From NCBI GenBank assembly GCA_946482595.1, contig CAMLSD010000112.1, positions 1 to 14,303 of the forward strand: a stretch of 14,303 bases of DNA. The letters run 5' to 3'. Under the pieces are notes generated by a model that saw only the letters and a list, made by a program, of their open reading frames with translations, was not told the origin of the DNA and did no database searches. Source of the stretch: an uncultured Comamonadaceae bacterium (GTDB lineage: Bacteria; Pseudomonadota; Gammaproteobacteria; Burkholderiales; Burkholderiaceae). A program made the position numbers and the translations under genes. This document shows, piece by piece, positions 1 to 8,002 of the stretch. Each line of letters opens with the position of its first letter. Position 1 is the stretch's first letter.

Positions 1-389
1 AAGTTCTCGATGATGACGATGGCCTTGGCGCCGGAGTCCTTGAGCTGGTGCTCCAGTTCGCGCGGCGTGTACAGCGGATTGACGTTGACCACCACCAGCC
101 CGGCACGCAGGATGCCCGCCACCACGACCGGATACTGCGGCACGTTGGGCATCATGATCGCGACCCGATCCCCCTTTTCGAGGCCCTGGGCCTGCAGATA
201 GGCTGCAAAGGCGCGCGACAGATCATCGACCTGACCGAAGGTGACCGTCTTGCCCATGAACTTGTAGGCGGGACGGTCGCGGTACTTCTGGAAGCTTTCC
301 TCGAGCAAGGCGACGAGCGACTGGTACTGGGCCACGTCGATCTCGTGCGGGACTCCCTCGGGGTAGTGCTTCAGCCAAGTCTTTTCCAT
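1..389 (-). CDS. fadD: Long-chain fatty acyl-CoA ligase FadD, N-terminal part (cut by window edge)
   Basis: Partial gene: the visible 129 codons are the N-terminus and the rest lies left of position 1. Family role: ATP-dependent activation of long-chain fatty acids to acyl-CoA at the inner face of the membrane, the entry step of beta-oxidation. The translation starts [18 protein letters not shown] and contains [26 protein letters not shown] and [20 protein letters not shown], which match the E. coli FadD N-terminus almost block for block. The AMP-binding P-loop and later motifs are outside the window. The ATG at 389-387 is supported by a GGAG box six bases upstream and by alignment with the FadD start. 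It is divergent from the serine dehydratase-like gene, with which it shares a 160-base upstream region. Identification is firm; chain-length preference cannot be told. Confidence 0.93.
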   Translation of the reverse strand, partial: MEKTWLKHYPEGVPHEIDVAQYQSLVALLEESFQKYRDRPAYKFMGKTVTFGQVDDLSRAFAAYLQAQGLEKGDRVAIMMPNVPQYPVVVAGILRAGLVVVNVNPLYTPRELEHQLKDSGAKAIVIIEN

Positions 390-433
390 CTTGTGCTCCG
401 TTAAGAGCCGCGATTCTGACCCAAGGCTGACAT

Positions 434-452
434 GAGACACATCAGGTGTTTC
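434..452. promoter_or_regulatory. Imperfect inverted repeat in the fadD/dehydratase divergent region (possible operator)
   Basis: GAGACAC, a five-base spacer, then GTGTTTC: arms match at 6 of 7 positions. It is centred about 54 bases upstream of the fadD start and about 107 bases upstream of the dehydratase start. A dimeric repressor site is possible, since fatty acid genes are often controlled by FadR, PsrA or TetR-type regulators. The sequence does not match a consensus I can name with certainty, and a short repeat like this could occur by chance. Confidence 0.25.
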
Positions 453-549
453 TCTACGGTGAAATGGGGGTTTGCCTCTAGATTGCACCGCGGGCGGGCA
501 TGCCTGTCCCGTCCGTGACAATCCGGTGTCGACGTTTCAGACCTTCGCC

Positions 550-1494
550 ATGCCCCTGCACATCGTCACCCCCCTGCTCGAATCCCTGTCGTTCGGCGAG
601 CGCTGTGCGCGCTCGGTCTGGCTCAAGATGGACGCCCTGCAGCCCTCGGGCTCGTTCAAGATGCGCGGTGTGGGGCATGCCTGCGAATGGCATGCACGGC
701 ACGGCGCGCGCGGCTTCGTGTCGTCTTCAGGCGGCAACGCCGGGCTGGCGGTGGCTTGTGCAGGTCGTGCACTGGGCCTGCCGGTCACGGTGGTGGTGCC
801 CCAGACCACGTCGATGCGTGCGCGTGCGCTGATCGCCCGGCAGGGCGCTGACGTGGTGGTGCATGGCAGCAACTGGAACGAGGCCAACGCCCTGGCGCAG
901 TCCCTGGTGTCGGCGCAGCGGGCTTTTGTGCACCCGTTCGACGATGCCCTCCTGTGGCAGGGGCACGCCAGCCTGATCGACGAGGTGGCCGCTGCCGGCC
1001 TGCGGCCTGATGCGGTGGTGCTGTCGGTGGGCGGGGGCGGACTGCTGTGCGGTGTGGTCGAAGGCCTGCAGCGCCAGGGCTGGAGCGACGTGCCGGTGCT
1101 GGCCGTCGAGACCGCCGGCGCCGACTCGCTGGCGCAGGCCTGGCAGGCCGGGCGGCCGCTTGCGCTGGAGGCCATCACCAGCATCGCCACGTCGCTGGGC
1201 GCGCGTCAGGTGTGTGATGCCGCCTACCACGTGCGCGAACGTCATCCGGTGCGCAGCGTGGTAGTGAGCGACGCGCAGGCGGTCGAGGCCGCGCTGAGCC
1301 TGGCCGACGAACACCGCGTGATCGTCGAGCCGGCCTGCGGCGCGGCGCTGGCCGCCCTGGGCACGCCCGCCGGGCACGAGGCGCTGGGCGCCGCCCGGCA
1401 GGTGCTGGTTGTCGTGTGCGGCGGGGTGGGCGCCAGCCACGAGCAGCTGCGCCAGTGGCAGACCGCCGGGGCGACGCAGGCCGCGCCGGCCTGA
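550..1494 (+). CDS. PLP-dependent L-serine/L-threonine dehydratase, SDS-like (fold type II)
   Basis: Predicted to deaminate L-serine to pyruvate and/or L-threonine to 2-oxobutyrate with PLP in the cytoplasm. The 314-residue protein follows animal serine dehydratase (SDS, about 330 residues) along its whole length. PSGSFKMRG carries the PLP lysine K37, SSGGNAG (59-65) binds the substrate carboxylate, FDDALLWQGHAS follows, the phosphate-binding glycine loop GGGG is at 161-164, IVEPACGAA is near 258-266, and VVVCGG is near the C-terminus. It lacks the ACT-like regulatory domain of biosynthetic IlvA. Gly61 sits where human SDS has Ala65; as I recall, the human SDS-like paralogue also has Gly there and is less active. 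ATG 550 is chosen because PLHIVTP aligns with the animal N-terminus; upstream in-frame codons add unrelated sequence. No strong ribosome site is visible. GACAAT at 517-522 is a possible -10 box without a convincing -35. The exact substrate is uncertain. Confidence 0.88.
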   Translation: MPLHIVTPLLESLSFGERCARSVWLKMDALQPSGSFKMRGVGHACEWHARHGARGFVSSSGGNAGLAVACAGRALGLPVTVVVPQTTSMRARALIARQGADVVVHGSNWNEANALAQSLVSAQRAFVHPFDDALLWQGHASLIDEVAAAGLRPDAVVLSVGGGGLLCGVVEGLQRQGWSDVPVLAVETAGADSLAQAWQAGRPLALEAITSIATSLGARQVCDAAYHVRERHPVRSVVVSDAQAVEAALSLADEHRVIVEPACGAALAALGTPAGHEALGAARQVLVVVCGGVGASHEQLRQWQTAGATQAAPA

Positions 1495-1522
1495 ATGCGG
1501 GTAAGCCCGGCTCGGCGCCGCC

Positions 1523-1552
1523 TTGCCCGAGCGATGTGCCGCCTGCGATGAT
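1523..1552 (+). promoter_or_regulatory. Possible sigma70-type promoter for the hybrid sensor kinase
   Basis: TTGCCC (1523-1528), an 18-base spacer, then GATGAT (1547-1552), in the gap after the dehydratase stop. A transcript starting about 7 bases downstream would leave a short leader before the ATG at 1575, which favours that start over the earlier in-frame ATG at 1548. Each box departs from consensus at one or two positions, so this is only suggestive. Confidence 0.28.
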
Positions 1553-1574
1553 CCGCACAGATGCGCGCCGGATC

Positions 1575-4550
1575 ATGAACATGCCTGCACCTCCCCGGGA
1601 TCATCGGGCCCGTCTGGAATGGCTGGTGCTCGCGGGGCTGCTCGTGCTGTGCGCCGTGGCCCTGACCGTGCTGGCCGGGCGCAGCCTGCAAGACACCCGC
1701 GAGACCGAGGTCGAACGCCTGCGCCTGCAGTCGCATGTGATCGCAGAAAACCTGCTGCGCGAGCTGCAGGCCACCAGCCATGGACTGGCCGTGGTGCGTG
1801 ACGAACTTTCGCTGGAGGCGATCGGGCGCCTGGGTCCGCTGGCGCAGCAGCGCCTGGTCGTGCTCACCGACCTGCTGGCGGGGGTGCGCACACTGGTGGT
1901 GGCCGATGCGCAAGGGGTGGTTCGTGCGTCCAACCGGCCCGAGCTGGTCGGCCGTGACTTCCGGTACCGCGAGGAATTCGTGGCAGCCCTGACGGGCGGC
2001 GACCCGCAGCGCCTGTATGTGTCGTCGCCGTTTCGAACCCTCGATGGACGCACGTCGATCACGCTGTCACGTGCCACGCACGATGGCGAGGGGCGTTTTG
2101 CCGGTGTGGTGGCGGCCGTGCTCGATCCGACCTACTTCGAGGGGCTGCTGCAGGCCGTGCTGTACGCGCCAGACATGCGCGCCACGCTGATTCACGGCCG
2201 CGGCCGCATCGTGCTGCAGGTGCCGCCTGCGCCGCATCTGGCCACCACGGACGTGAGCCAGCCGGGCAGCTTCTTCTCGCGTTTTGTGGCCAGCGGCCGT
2301 GACGAGGACGTGCTGACCGGGCGAACGGCCGGCGGCCTGGATCGCCTGTCCATCGGCCGGCGCATCGGCCAGAGTGCGGGCAAGCTGCAGCTCGACAAGC
2401 CGCTCGTGCTGTTCGTGGGGCGCGACCCGGGGGCGGTGACGGCGGCATGGCGTGCACGCACCGTGCTGCACACCGGCATGCTGGCCAGCCTGGCGCTCGT
2501 GGCCGCCCTGGCCTTGTACGGTGTGCAGTGGCAGCGGCGCACCGCGCAGACGCTGGCCACGCAGCGCGAGGCCCAGGCCCGCGAAGGGGCCGAACGGCTG
2601 GCCCTGGCGCTGCACGGGGCTGACCTGGGCCTGTGGGACTGGCGGGCCGACACCGGCACCTGCGTCTACAACCAGCGATGGGCCACGATGCTGGGCGTGG
2701 AGCTGGCCGAGGTGCAGTCCGACCCGAACGCCTGGGCGCAGCGTGTCCATCCCGATGACTGGCCGGCCGTGCAGGCACGGCTGCAGGCGCATCTGCAGGG
2801 GCATGTCGAGCTGTACGAGTCCGAACACCGGATGCGGCATCGAGACGGCCACTGGGTCTGGATCCTCGACCGCGGCAAGGTGGTGCAGCGCAACGAACAC
2901 GGCGAGGCGCAACGCATGGTCGGCACCCACCTGGACATCACACCCCGCGTGCAGGCCGAACTGGCCTTGCGTCGTTCGGAGCAGCGCCTGCAGCTGGCCC
3001 TGCATGCCGCCAACGATGCGTTGTGGGACTGGGACCTCACGACTGGCGAGATGTACTACTCACCGCGCTGGTGGCAGATGCTGGGCCGCGACGAAGGCAG
3101 CCTGCCGGCCTCGCCGGCCGCTTGGCGCAGCCTGGCCAGCCCGCAGGATGCGGCCCGGGTGGATGCCGCCTTCGAAGAGGCGCAGGCCGCCGGGCGCGAC
3201 ACTTACCAGGTCGAGCTCCATCTGCGGCACAGCGACGGTCACGACGTGCCGATCCGCTCGCGGGCCCACATCGTGCGTGATGCATCGGGCCGGGTGGTGC
3301 GGGTCTCGGGTGTGAGCACCGACCTGACCGAACAGCGCCGGGCCGAGGCGGCGCGCAGCCTGCTCGAGGCCCAGTTGCGCGAGTCTCAGAAGATGGAGTC
3401 GGTGGGCACGCTGGCCGGCGGCATCGCGCACGACTTCAACAACATCCTCGCAGCCATCCTGGGCCATGTGGCCATGGTGCGCCAGGACCTGCCGGCCGAT
3501 CATGCCGCGCAGGCCGGCCTGGAGCAGGTGCACCGTTCTGCGGTGCGCGCGCGTGGGCTGGTGCAGCAGATCCTGGCCTTCAGCCGGCGCGATGCCCTGG
3601 CCCCGGCGCTGCAGCCCCTGCAGCCGCTGGTGGCCGAAACCCTCAGCATGCTGCGCGCCACGCTGCCGGCCACGGTGCGGCTCGATGCTGCGCTGAGCGA
3701 GCCGGCCATCGTGGTCCATGTCGATGCCACGCAGATCCAGCAGGTGCTGCTCAACCTGTGCACCAATGCCTGGCATGCCCTGTCCGACGGCAGCGGGGTG
3801 ATCGAGGTGGGGGTCGACGAGCAGCAGATCGACTACACGCTGGCACGCGAGATCGGTGTGCCCGCCGGAGAACGTCGCGCCCACCTGTGGGTCCGCGACA
3901 ACGGCATCGGGATGGACGAGGCCACGCGACAGCGCATCTTCGAACCCTTCTTCACCACCAAACCGGTGGGCCGGGGCACGGGCCTGGGGCTGGCCGTGGC
4001 CCATGGCATCGTCAAGCGCCACGGCGGCACGATCCAGGTGGTGTCAGCCCCGGGTGAGGGCAGCACCTTCCACCTCTACCTGCCGCTGGCCGATGTGCCG
4101 GCGCCGCCGGTCGGGGCGGCGTCCGACACCGGCGCGGCGCCCGGCGAAGCCCAGGCCGGTGCACGCGGGCGGCATGTGCTGTATGTCGACGACGACGAGG
4201 TCATCGTGCTGATGGTCGAGAGCCTGCTCAGGCGCGCCGGATTCGAGGTCACCTGCTGCCGGCATGGCCGCGAGGCACTGGAGCGGCTGGCCGATGCCAC
4301 CAGTCGCCCCGACATCGTGGTCACCGATCATGCGATGCCCGAGTTCTCCGGCCTGGACCTGGCGCGTGCACTGCAGCGACAGTGGCCGCAGTTGCCGGTC
4401 ATCATCACCTCGGGCTACATCTCCGACGAGCTGGTGAACGCCGCGCACAGCCTGGGCGTACGGCGGCTCATGCACAAGCAGCACACGCATGAAGAACTCG
4501 TCGAGCTGATCAACGAGGTGCTGGACGAGACAGTGCCTTCGTCGCCCTGA
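1575..4550 (+). CDS. Membrane hybrid sensor histidine kinase: cache sensor, two PAS, HisKA, HATPase, receiver
   Basis: A 991-residue inner-membrane signalling protein. Order: TM1 (about 16-36); a periplasmic double-cache-like sensor (about 40-295, with VVRASNRPELVGRDFRYREEF and LDGRTSITLSRA); TM2 (about 298-318); PAS 1 (about 344-457) and PAS 2 (about 472-590), both PAS_3-like with paired LWDW motifs; HisKA with phosphoacceptor H619 in GGIAHDFNN; HATPase with N box LNLCTNAWHAL, DNGIGMD, FEPFFTTK and GRGTGLGLA; and a receiver with D918 in TDHAMPEFSG. The usual receiver Lys-Pro is K968-Q969. There is no HPt domain, so the receiver may regulate the kinase, act as a phosphate sink, or pass phosphate to an unlinked HPt. 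The frame stays open back into the dehydratase gene, but sequence before 1548 is not kinase-like. ATG 1548, 1575 and 1581 are all possible; 1575 is preferred only on weak promoter spacing. Ligand unknown. Confidence 0.9.
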   Translation: MNMPAPPRDHRARLEWLVLAGLLVLCAVALTVLAGRSLQDTRETEVERLRLQSHVIAENLLRELQATSHGLAVVRDELSLEAIGRLGPLAQQRLVVLTDLLAGVRTLVVADAQGVVRASNRPELVGRDFRYREEFVAALTGGDPQRLYVSSPFRTLDGRTSITLSRATHDGEGRFAGVVAAVLDPTYFEGLLQAVLYAPDMRATLIHGRGRIVLQVPPAPHLATTDVSQPGSFFSRFVASGRDEDVLTGRTAGGLDRLSIGRRIGQSAGKLQLDKPLVLFVGRDPGAVTAAWRARTVLHTGMLASLALVAALALYGVQWQRRTAQTLATQREAQAREGAERLALALHGADLGLWDWRADTGTCVYNQRWATMLGVELAEVQSDPNAWAQRVHPDDWPAVQARLQAHLQGHVELYESEHRMRHRDGHWVWILDRGKVVQRNEHGEAQRMVGTHLDITPRVQAELALRRSEQRLQLALHAANDALWDWDLTTGEMYYSPRWWQMLGRDEGSLPASPAAWRSLASPQDAARVDAAFEEAQAAGRDTYQVELHLRHSDGHDVPIRSRAHIVRDASGRVVRVSGVSTDLTEQRRAEAARSLLEAQLRESQKMESVGTLAGGIAHDFNNILAAILGHVAMVRQDLPADHAAQAGLEQVHRSAVRARGLVQQILAFSRRDALAPALQPLQPLVAETLSMLRATLPATVRLDAALSEPAIVVHVDATQIQQVLLNLCTNAWHALSDGSGVIEVGVDEQQIDYTLAREIGVPAGERRAHLWVRDNGIGMDEATRQRIFEPFFTTKPVGRGTGLGLAVAHGIVKRHGGTIQVVSAPGEGSTFHLYLPLADVPAPPVGAASDTGAAPGEAQAGARGRHVLYVDDDEVIVLMVESLLRRAGFEVTCCRHGREALERLADATSRPDIVVTDHAMPEFSGLDLARALQRQWPQLPVIITSGYISDELVNAAHSLGVRRLMHKQHTHEELVELINEVLDETVPSSP

Positions 4551-4578
4551 TGCCGCACAGGCAACGGTGCCCGCATTC

Positions 4579-4599
4579 GCCCTCGGACGTGTCGGGGGC
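4579..4599 (+). terminator. Possible hairpin after the hybrid kinase
   Basis: GCCCTCG (4579-4585), a seven-base loop, then CGGGGGC (4593-4599): a 7-bp stem with one G-U pair, 29 bases after the kinase stop. No T-run follows, so it is not a classical intrinsic terminator. It also lies where a -35 element for the next gene would be. Confidence 0.25.
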
Positions 4600-4613
4600 G
4601 TGGCCGCAGTGTC

Positions 4614-4619
4614 TATGAT
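4614..4619 (+). promoter_or_regulatory. Possible -10 box (TATGAT) for the response regulator/kinase pair
   Basis: TATGAT differs from the sigma70 consensus at one position and ends 24 bases before the ATG at 4644, which implies a short leader of roughly 18 bases. No good -35 is seen 16-18 bases upstream (the region reads GTCGGGG), so an activator, perhaps the regulator itself as in autoregulated OmpR-type systems, may be needed. Confidence 0.35.
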
Positions 4620-4643
4620 CCTGGCCTGCCTGCGAGATTTCAG

Positions 4644-5318
4644 ATGCGCCTCCTGATCGTTGAAGACGATGCCCAGCTTGGGGATGCCCTGTCCACCGGC
4701 CTGCGCCAGCTCGGGCATGCCGTGGACTGGTTTCGCAATGGGGCGCAGGCCGATGCGGCCCTCGACGGCACCCCGTATGACGGGGTCGTGCTCGACCTCG
4801 GGCTGCCCGGACAGGACGGCATGCACTGGCTGCGGCGCTGGCGACAGCGTGCGCTGTCGGTGCCGGTGCTGATCCTCACCGCCCGTGACGGGGTCGAGCA
4901 GCGCATCGCCGGCCTCGACACGGGCGCCGACGACTACCTCGTCAAGCCCATCACGATCGACGAGCTGGCGGCGCGGCTGCGTGCGCTGGTGCGGCGCAGC
5001 CACGGCCGGGCCCAGTCGGTGTGGCGTCACGGGCCGCTGGGCTATGACCCCGCCACCCGGATCGTCACCTGGCAGGGCCGTGCGGTCGAACTCACCGGCC
5101 GCGAGATGGCCGTACTCGAAGCGCTGATGGCGCACCCTGGGCGCGTGGTGTCGAAAGCGCTGCTGCAGGAAAAGCTCTACGACTGGAGCGGTGCCGAACC
5201 CGAAAGCAACACGCTGGAAGTCCATGTGCACCACCTGCGCCGCAAGATCGACCCGCGCATCGTGCGCACGGTGCGCGGGGTCGGTTATGCCCTGGGGGCG
5301 GTGGAAGACGACGCATGA
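4644..5318 (+). CDS. OmpR-family response regulator, QseB-like
   Basis: A 224-residue cytoplasmic DNA-binding regulator. The receiver domain (about 1-115) has acidic residues E7-D8-D9, phosphoacceptor D51 in VVLDLGLPGQDG, T79 and K101 in DDYLVKP. The winged-helix effector domain (about 130-220) has LTGREMAVLEALMAHPGRVV, the recognition-helix region NTLEVHVHHLRRK and the wing RTVRGVGYALG. VDWF near residue 29, PYDGVVLDL and EVHVHHLRRK are close to E. coli QseB; BasR/PmrA-type regulators are the next nearest. Its stop overlaps the ATG of the sensor kinase by four bases (ATGA), so the two are translationally coupled and presumably cognate. The start is fixed by the receiver N-terminus; the ribosome site is weak (GAG about 8 bases upstream). 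Target genes are not evident; the hybrid kinase just upstream may feed into it, but nothing shows this directly. Confidence 0.93.
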   Translation: MRLLIVEDDAQLGDALSTGLRQLGHAVDWFRNGAQADAALDGTPYDGVVLDLGLPGQDGMHWLRRWRQRALSVPVLILTARDGVEQRIAGLDTGADDYLVKPITIDELAARLRALVRRSHGRAQSVWRHGPLGYDPATRIVTWQGRAVELTGREMAVLEALMAHPGRVVSKALLQEKLYDWSGAEPESNTLEVHVHHLRRKIDPRIVRTVRGVGYALGAVEDDA

Positions 5319-6679
5319 CGCTGCAGCGCCGACTGCTGATCTACCTGCTGATCTGCGCGCCGGTGGTGTGGGGCGTGGCGCTGGTGGTGTCGATCGACCG
5401 TGCCCGTCATGAGGTCAACGAGCTGTTCGACTCCGAGATGATCCGCCTGGCGCGCCAGGTGCAGGTGACACTGAACCCGTCGGTGGCAGCCGCCGGGGGG
5501 GCCACACCGGGTGCGGACGGCGCGAGTGACGGCGACATCGGCGAGGCCGACCTGCACGACCTGGCAATCGCCGTGTGGGACGGCACCGGCCGGCTGCTGC
5601 TGGCCGACCGCGAGGGGGTGTCGCTGCCGCGCCGCGCCGAGGCCACCGGTTTTATCGACCTGGCGCTCGATGGCGAGGCCTGGCGGGTGTACTACCTGCA
5701 GTCCTTCGATGGCAGCTGGCTGGTGGCGGCAGGCCAGAAGGCCTACGAGCGTGACGAGATCGTCTTCAACCTGACCGCCAGCCAGCTTGCGCCGTGGCTG
5801 CTGGTGCTGCCGGTGCTGCTGCTGGCCATGACCTGGGCGGTGCGCCAGGCCCTGGCGCCGGTGCGGCATCTGACCGCCGAACTGGCGGCGCGCGGGCCGT
5901 CCGACCTGAAGCCGGTGGCGTCGAACGAGGTACCGGCCGAACTGGCGCCGCTGGTGGGCGCGATGAACGGCCTGTTCCGTCGCATCGACGACACGCTGGC
6001 ACGCGAGCGTCGCTTCACCGCCGATGCGGCGCACGAGCTGCGCACCCCGCTGGCGGTGCTGCGCGCCCAGTGGGATGTCGTGCGCCGTGCCGCCGAGGGG
6101 CCCGAGCGGCGCGAGGCCGAGGCCAAGCTGGGCGCCGGGCTGGACCGCATGGATCGGCTGGTGACGCAGATGCTGGCGCTGTCGCGGCTGGAGGCGGCTG
6201 CCACGCTGTCCGGGCACGACGAGATCGACTGGCCGGTGATCGTCGAACAGGTCATGAGCGACTGCCTGGCCCTGGCCGAGCGCCGCCAGATCGAGCTGGC
6301 CTGCGAATGGCCCCAGGCGCGTGATGCGCTGGGCCAGCCGGTGCCGCCGTTTGCGCTGCTGGGTGATGCCCACCTGCTGGGCGTGATGCTGCGCAACCTG
6401 CTGGACAACGCCGTGCGGTATGCGCCGCGGGGCAGCACGGTGGTCCTGCGTTTTGCGGTCGACGGCCTGCAGGTCGAGAACGACGGCCCGGCACTCAGCG
6501 CCGAGCAGCGTGAACGCCTGGGCGAACGGTTCTATCGTCCCGACGGGCAGGATGAAGGCGGGACGGGTCTGGGGGTGTCGATCGCGCAGCGCATTGCCAG
6601 CCTGCACGGCCTGACGCTGAGCTACGACACCGGTGCCGACGGCACGGGTGTCGTGGCGCGGCTGGCTTTTGCGGCCTGA
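5315..6679 (+). CDS. Sensor histidine kinase, QseC-like, partner of the upstream regulator
   Basis: A 454-residue inner-membrane kinase. TM1 is at about 7-27, followed by a short periplasmic segment of about 130 residues of the two-component sensor kinase N-terminal type (ARHEVNELFDSEMIRLARQ), TM2 at about 158-180, and a linker with the QseC-type pattern LAPVRHLTAEL...VPAELAPLVGAMNGLFRRID. HisKA carries H240 in ADAAHELRTPLAVL. The ATPase domain has LRNLLDNAVRYAP (N box) and GGTGLGVSIAQRIASLHG (G2). The G1 box reads VENDGPAL, with the conserved Asp retained but a shortened motif, as in this subfamily. It starts inside the stop of the regulator gene (ATGA overlap) and ends 24 bases before the convergent MFS gene. 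The signal sensed is unknown; adrenaline or autoinducer-3 sensing, reported for enterobacterial QseC, should not be assumed here. Confidence 0.93.
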   Translation: MTLQRRLLIYLLICAPVVWGVALVVSIDRARHEVNELFDSEMIRLARQVQVTLNPSVAAAGGATPGADGASDGDIGEADLHDLAIAVWDGTGRLLLADREGVSLPRRAEATGFIDLALDGEAWRVYYLQSFDGSWLVAAGQKAYERDEIVFNLTASQLAPWLLVLPVLLLAMTWAVRQALAPVRHLTAELAARGPSDLKPVASNEVPAELAPLVGAMNGLFRRIDDTLARERRFTADAAHELRTPLAVLRAQWDVVRRAAEGPERREAEAKLGAGLDRMDRLVTQMLALSRLEAAATLSGHDEIDWPVIVEQVMSDCLALAERRQIELACEWPQARDALGQPVPPFALLGDAHLLGVMLRNLLDNAVRYAPRGSTVVLRFAVDGLQVENDGPALSAEQRERLGERFYRPDGQDEGGTGLGVSIAQRIASLHGLTLSYDTGADGTGVVARLAFAA

Positions 6680-6703
6680 AGCGCGCGCCGTCCTGGCCCG
6701 CGG

Positions 6704-7915
6704 TCAGGCCGTGGACGAGGGGCTCCGCCCCCAGGCCAGCCACAGGCCCCACAACAGCCCGGCAGCCAGTAGCCAGGCGAGGCTGGGGGTCCACGAGAGC
6801 AGCCAGCGCAGGCCGTCATCCTGCTGCCAGCCGCCGGATGCCGTGCCCAGGCGCAGCAGCGCGGCCAGGGCCAGCACCGACGACAGGGCACCTGCCAGAC
6901 GCCCTTCATGGCCGGTGTGGCCCAGATCGAGTGCCAGCGAGAACCCGCTCATCAGCACACCCGCCCAGGCCGCACCCACCAGGGCCTGCAGCACCACCAG
7001 CGCTTCGAGCTGGGGCGCAAGGGCCAGCAGCACGGTGCCGGCGCCGGCCACCAGCGCCGAGACACCCATCACCCGCAGCGCGCCCAGCTGTCGGGTGGCC
7101 AGGCTGGCCGGCCACAGGCCCAGGTTGAAGCCGACCCAGAAGACCGGCAGCAGCCAGGGCAGCTGGTCGGCAGCGGCATGCCGCAGGTACAGCGGGCCGC
7201 TGTTGAAAAACACATGCACCTGGAAGGCCAGTGCCACCAGCAAGGCTGCCAGCACGAAGGCGGCGGCCTGCGGCACCGGCGGCAGCGGGGCTTCACGGGC
7301 CGGGCTGACCGGGGACGCGCCCGCCGCTGCGGTGCGCAGAGCCCGCTCGGCCGCCACGATGCCCAGCGTGGCCAGGGCCAGTGCGACGCTGGACACCACA
7401 AACGGCAGCCGCGGGTCGACACCACGCAGCGCCATGCCGAGGTAGGGGCCGAGCGCGCCGGCCACCCCCAGGCCCAGCATCGACAGCGCCACCAGGCCCG
7501 GGCGGGCGGGTTTGCTGGCGTGGCGGCCCACCAGCGTCAGCGGGGGCGCACGCAGTGCCGACGAACTGATCGACCATGCCAGCGTGAGCGCGAGGAACAG
7601 CGCCGGCGACCCGGTGCCGGCCGCCAGCGGCAGCAGCAGAAAGGCCAGGCACGACACCACCGTCACGCACAGCACCACCAGTCCCAGGCGGCCGACCACA
7701 CGCGACATGCGGTCGGACATCACGCCCATCGCATAGTCGCTGGCGATGAACACCAGCTGGTCCAGCATCAGGATGTAGATCACCAGCCCGGGCGCGATGC
7801 CGACCTGGGCCGCCAGCGCCGGCAGGTAGATCACATAGATCGTCCAGCACAACGCAAACAGGAACTGGACAACCCCGAGGTACAGCCCGACGGGGGCGGA
7901 GGGACGGTTCGGCAT
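6704..7915 (-). CDS. Major facilitator superfamily transporter
   Basis: A 403-residue inner-membrane protein made mostly of hydrophobic helices, near the usual length of a 12-helix MFS carrier. The first helix is YLGVVQFLFALCWTIYVIYL. The loop after helix 2 reads SDYAMGVMSDRMSRVVGRLG, which fits the MFS motif A pattern (G-x3-D-R-x-x-R). A proline/alanine-rich hydrophilic stretch (about residues 195-215) is the central cytoplasmic loop between two six-helix halves. ATG 7915 is chosen; an in-frame TTG at 7924 would add three residues, and neither has a clear ribosome site. It lies 87 bases downstream of the TPR-like gene on the same strand, separated by a strong hairpin, so it may be an independent unit. 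Substrate cannot be told: export of the neighbouring operon's product is possible but only a positional guess. Confidence 0.87.
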   Translation of the reverse strand: MPNRPSAPVGLYLGVVQFLFALCWTIYVIYLPALAAQVGIAPGLVIYILMLDQLVFIASDYAMGVMSDRMSRVVGRLGLVVLCVTVVSCLAFLLLPLAAGTGSPALFLALTLAWSISSSALRAPPLTLVGRHASKPARPGLVALSMLGLGVAGALGPYLGMALRGVDPRLPFVVSSVALALATLGIVAAERALRTAAAGASPVSPAREAPLPPVPQAAAFVLAALLVALAFQVHVFFNSGPLYLRHAAADQLPWLLPVFWVGFNLGLWPASLATRQLGALRVMGVSALVAGAGTVLLALAPQLEALVVLQALVGAAWAGVLMSGFSLALDLGHTGHEGRLAGALSSVLALAALLRLGTASGGWQQDDGLRWLLSWTPSLAWLLAAGLLWGLWLAWGRSPSSTA

Positions 7916-7946
7916 GGGCGGCAAGGCGGCAGGGCCGCAGGGTCAC

Positions 7947-7970
7947 GGGCCCCGGCAGGATACGGGGCCC
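7947..7970 (-). terminator. Perfect GC-rich hairpin at the end of the five-gene operon
   Basis: GGGCCCCG (7947-7954), an eight-base loop, then CGGGGCCC (7963-7970): a perfect 8-bp all-GC stem. It starts 32 bases past the stop of the TPR-like gene and ends 31 bases before the MFS ATG. No T-tract follows on the minus strand, so it may be a T-less or attenuating terminator, or a transcript-end stabiliser, rather than a classical intrinsic terminator. Confidence 0.5.
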
Positions 7971-8002
7971 GAACCCGGCCGTCCATCACCGCAGTGACCC
8001 CC

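Noticed and set aside
472..549. N-terminal extension of the dehydratase from a TTG at 472
   Set aside because: Alignment with animal SDS starts at ATG 550; the upstream residues show no similarity.
1416..1574. N-terminal extension of the hybrid kinase overlapping the dehydratase 3' end
   Set aside because: The extra residues are Arg/Ala/Gly-rich out-of-frame sequence; the first membrane segment begins soon after ATG 1575.
4044..5234. 396-codon minus-strand open frame opposite the hybrid kinase end and the response regulator
   Set aside because: It covers conserved receiver and winged-helix motifs on the other strand and has no recognisable domain of its own.
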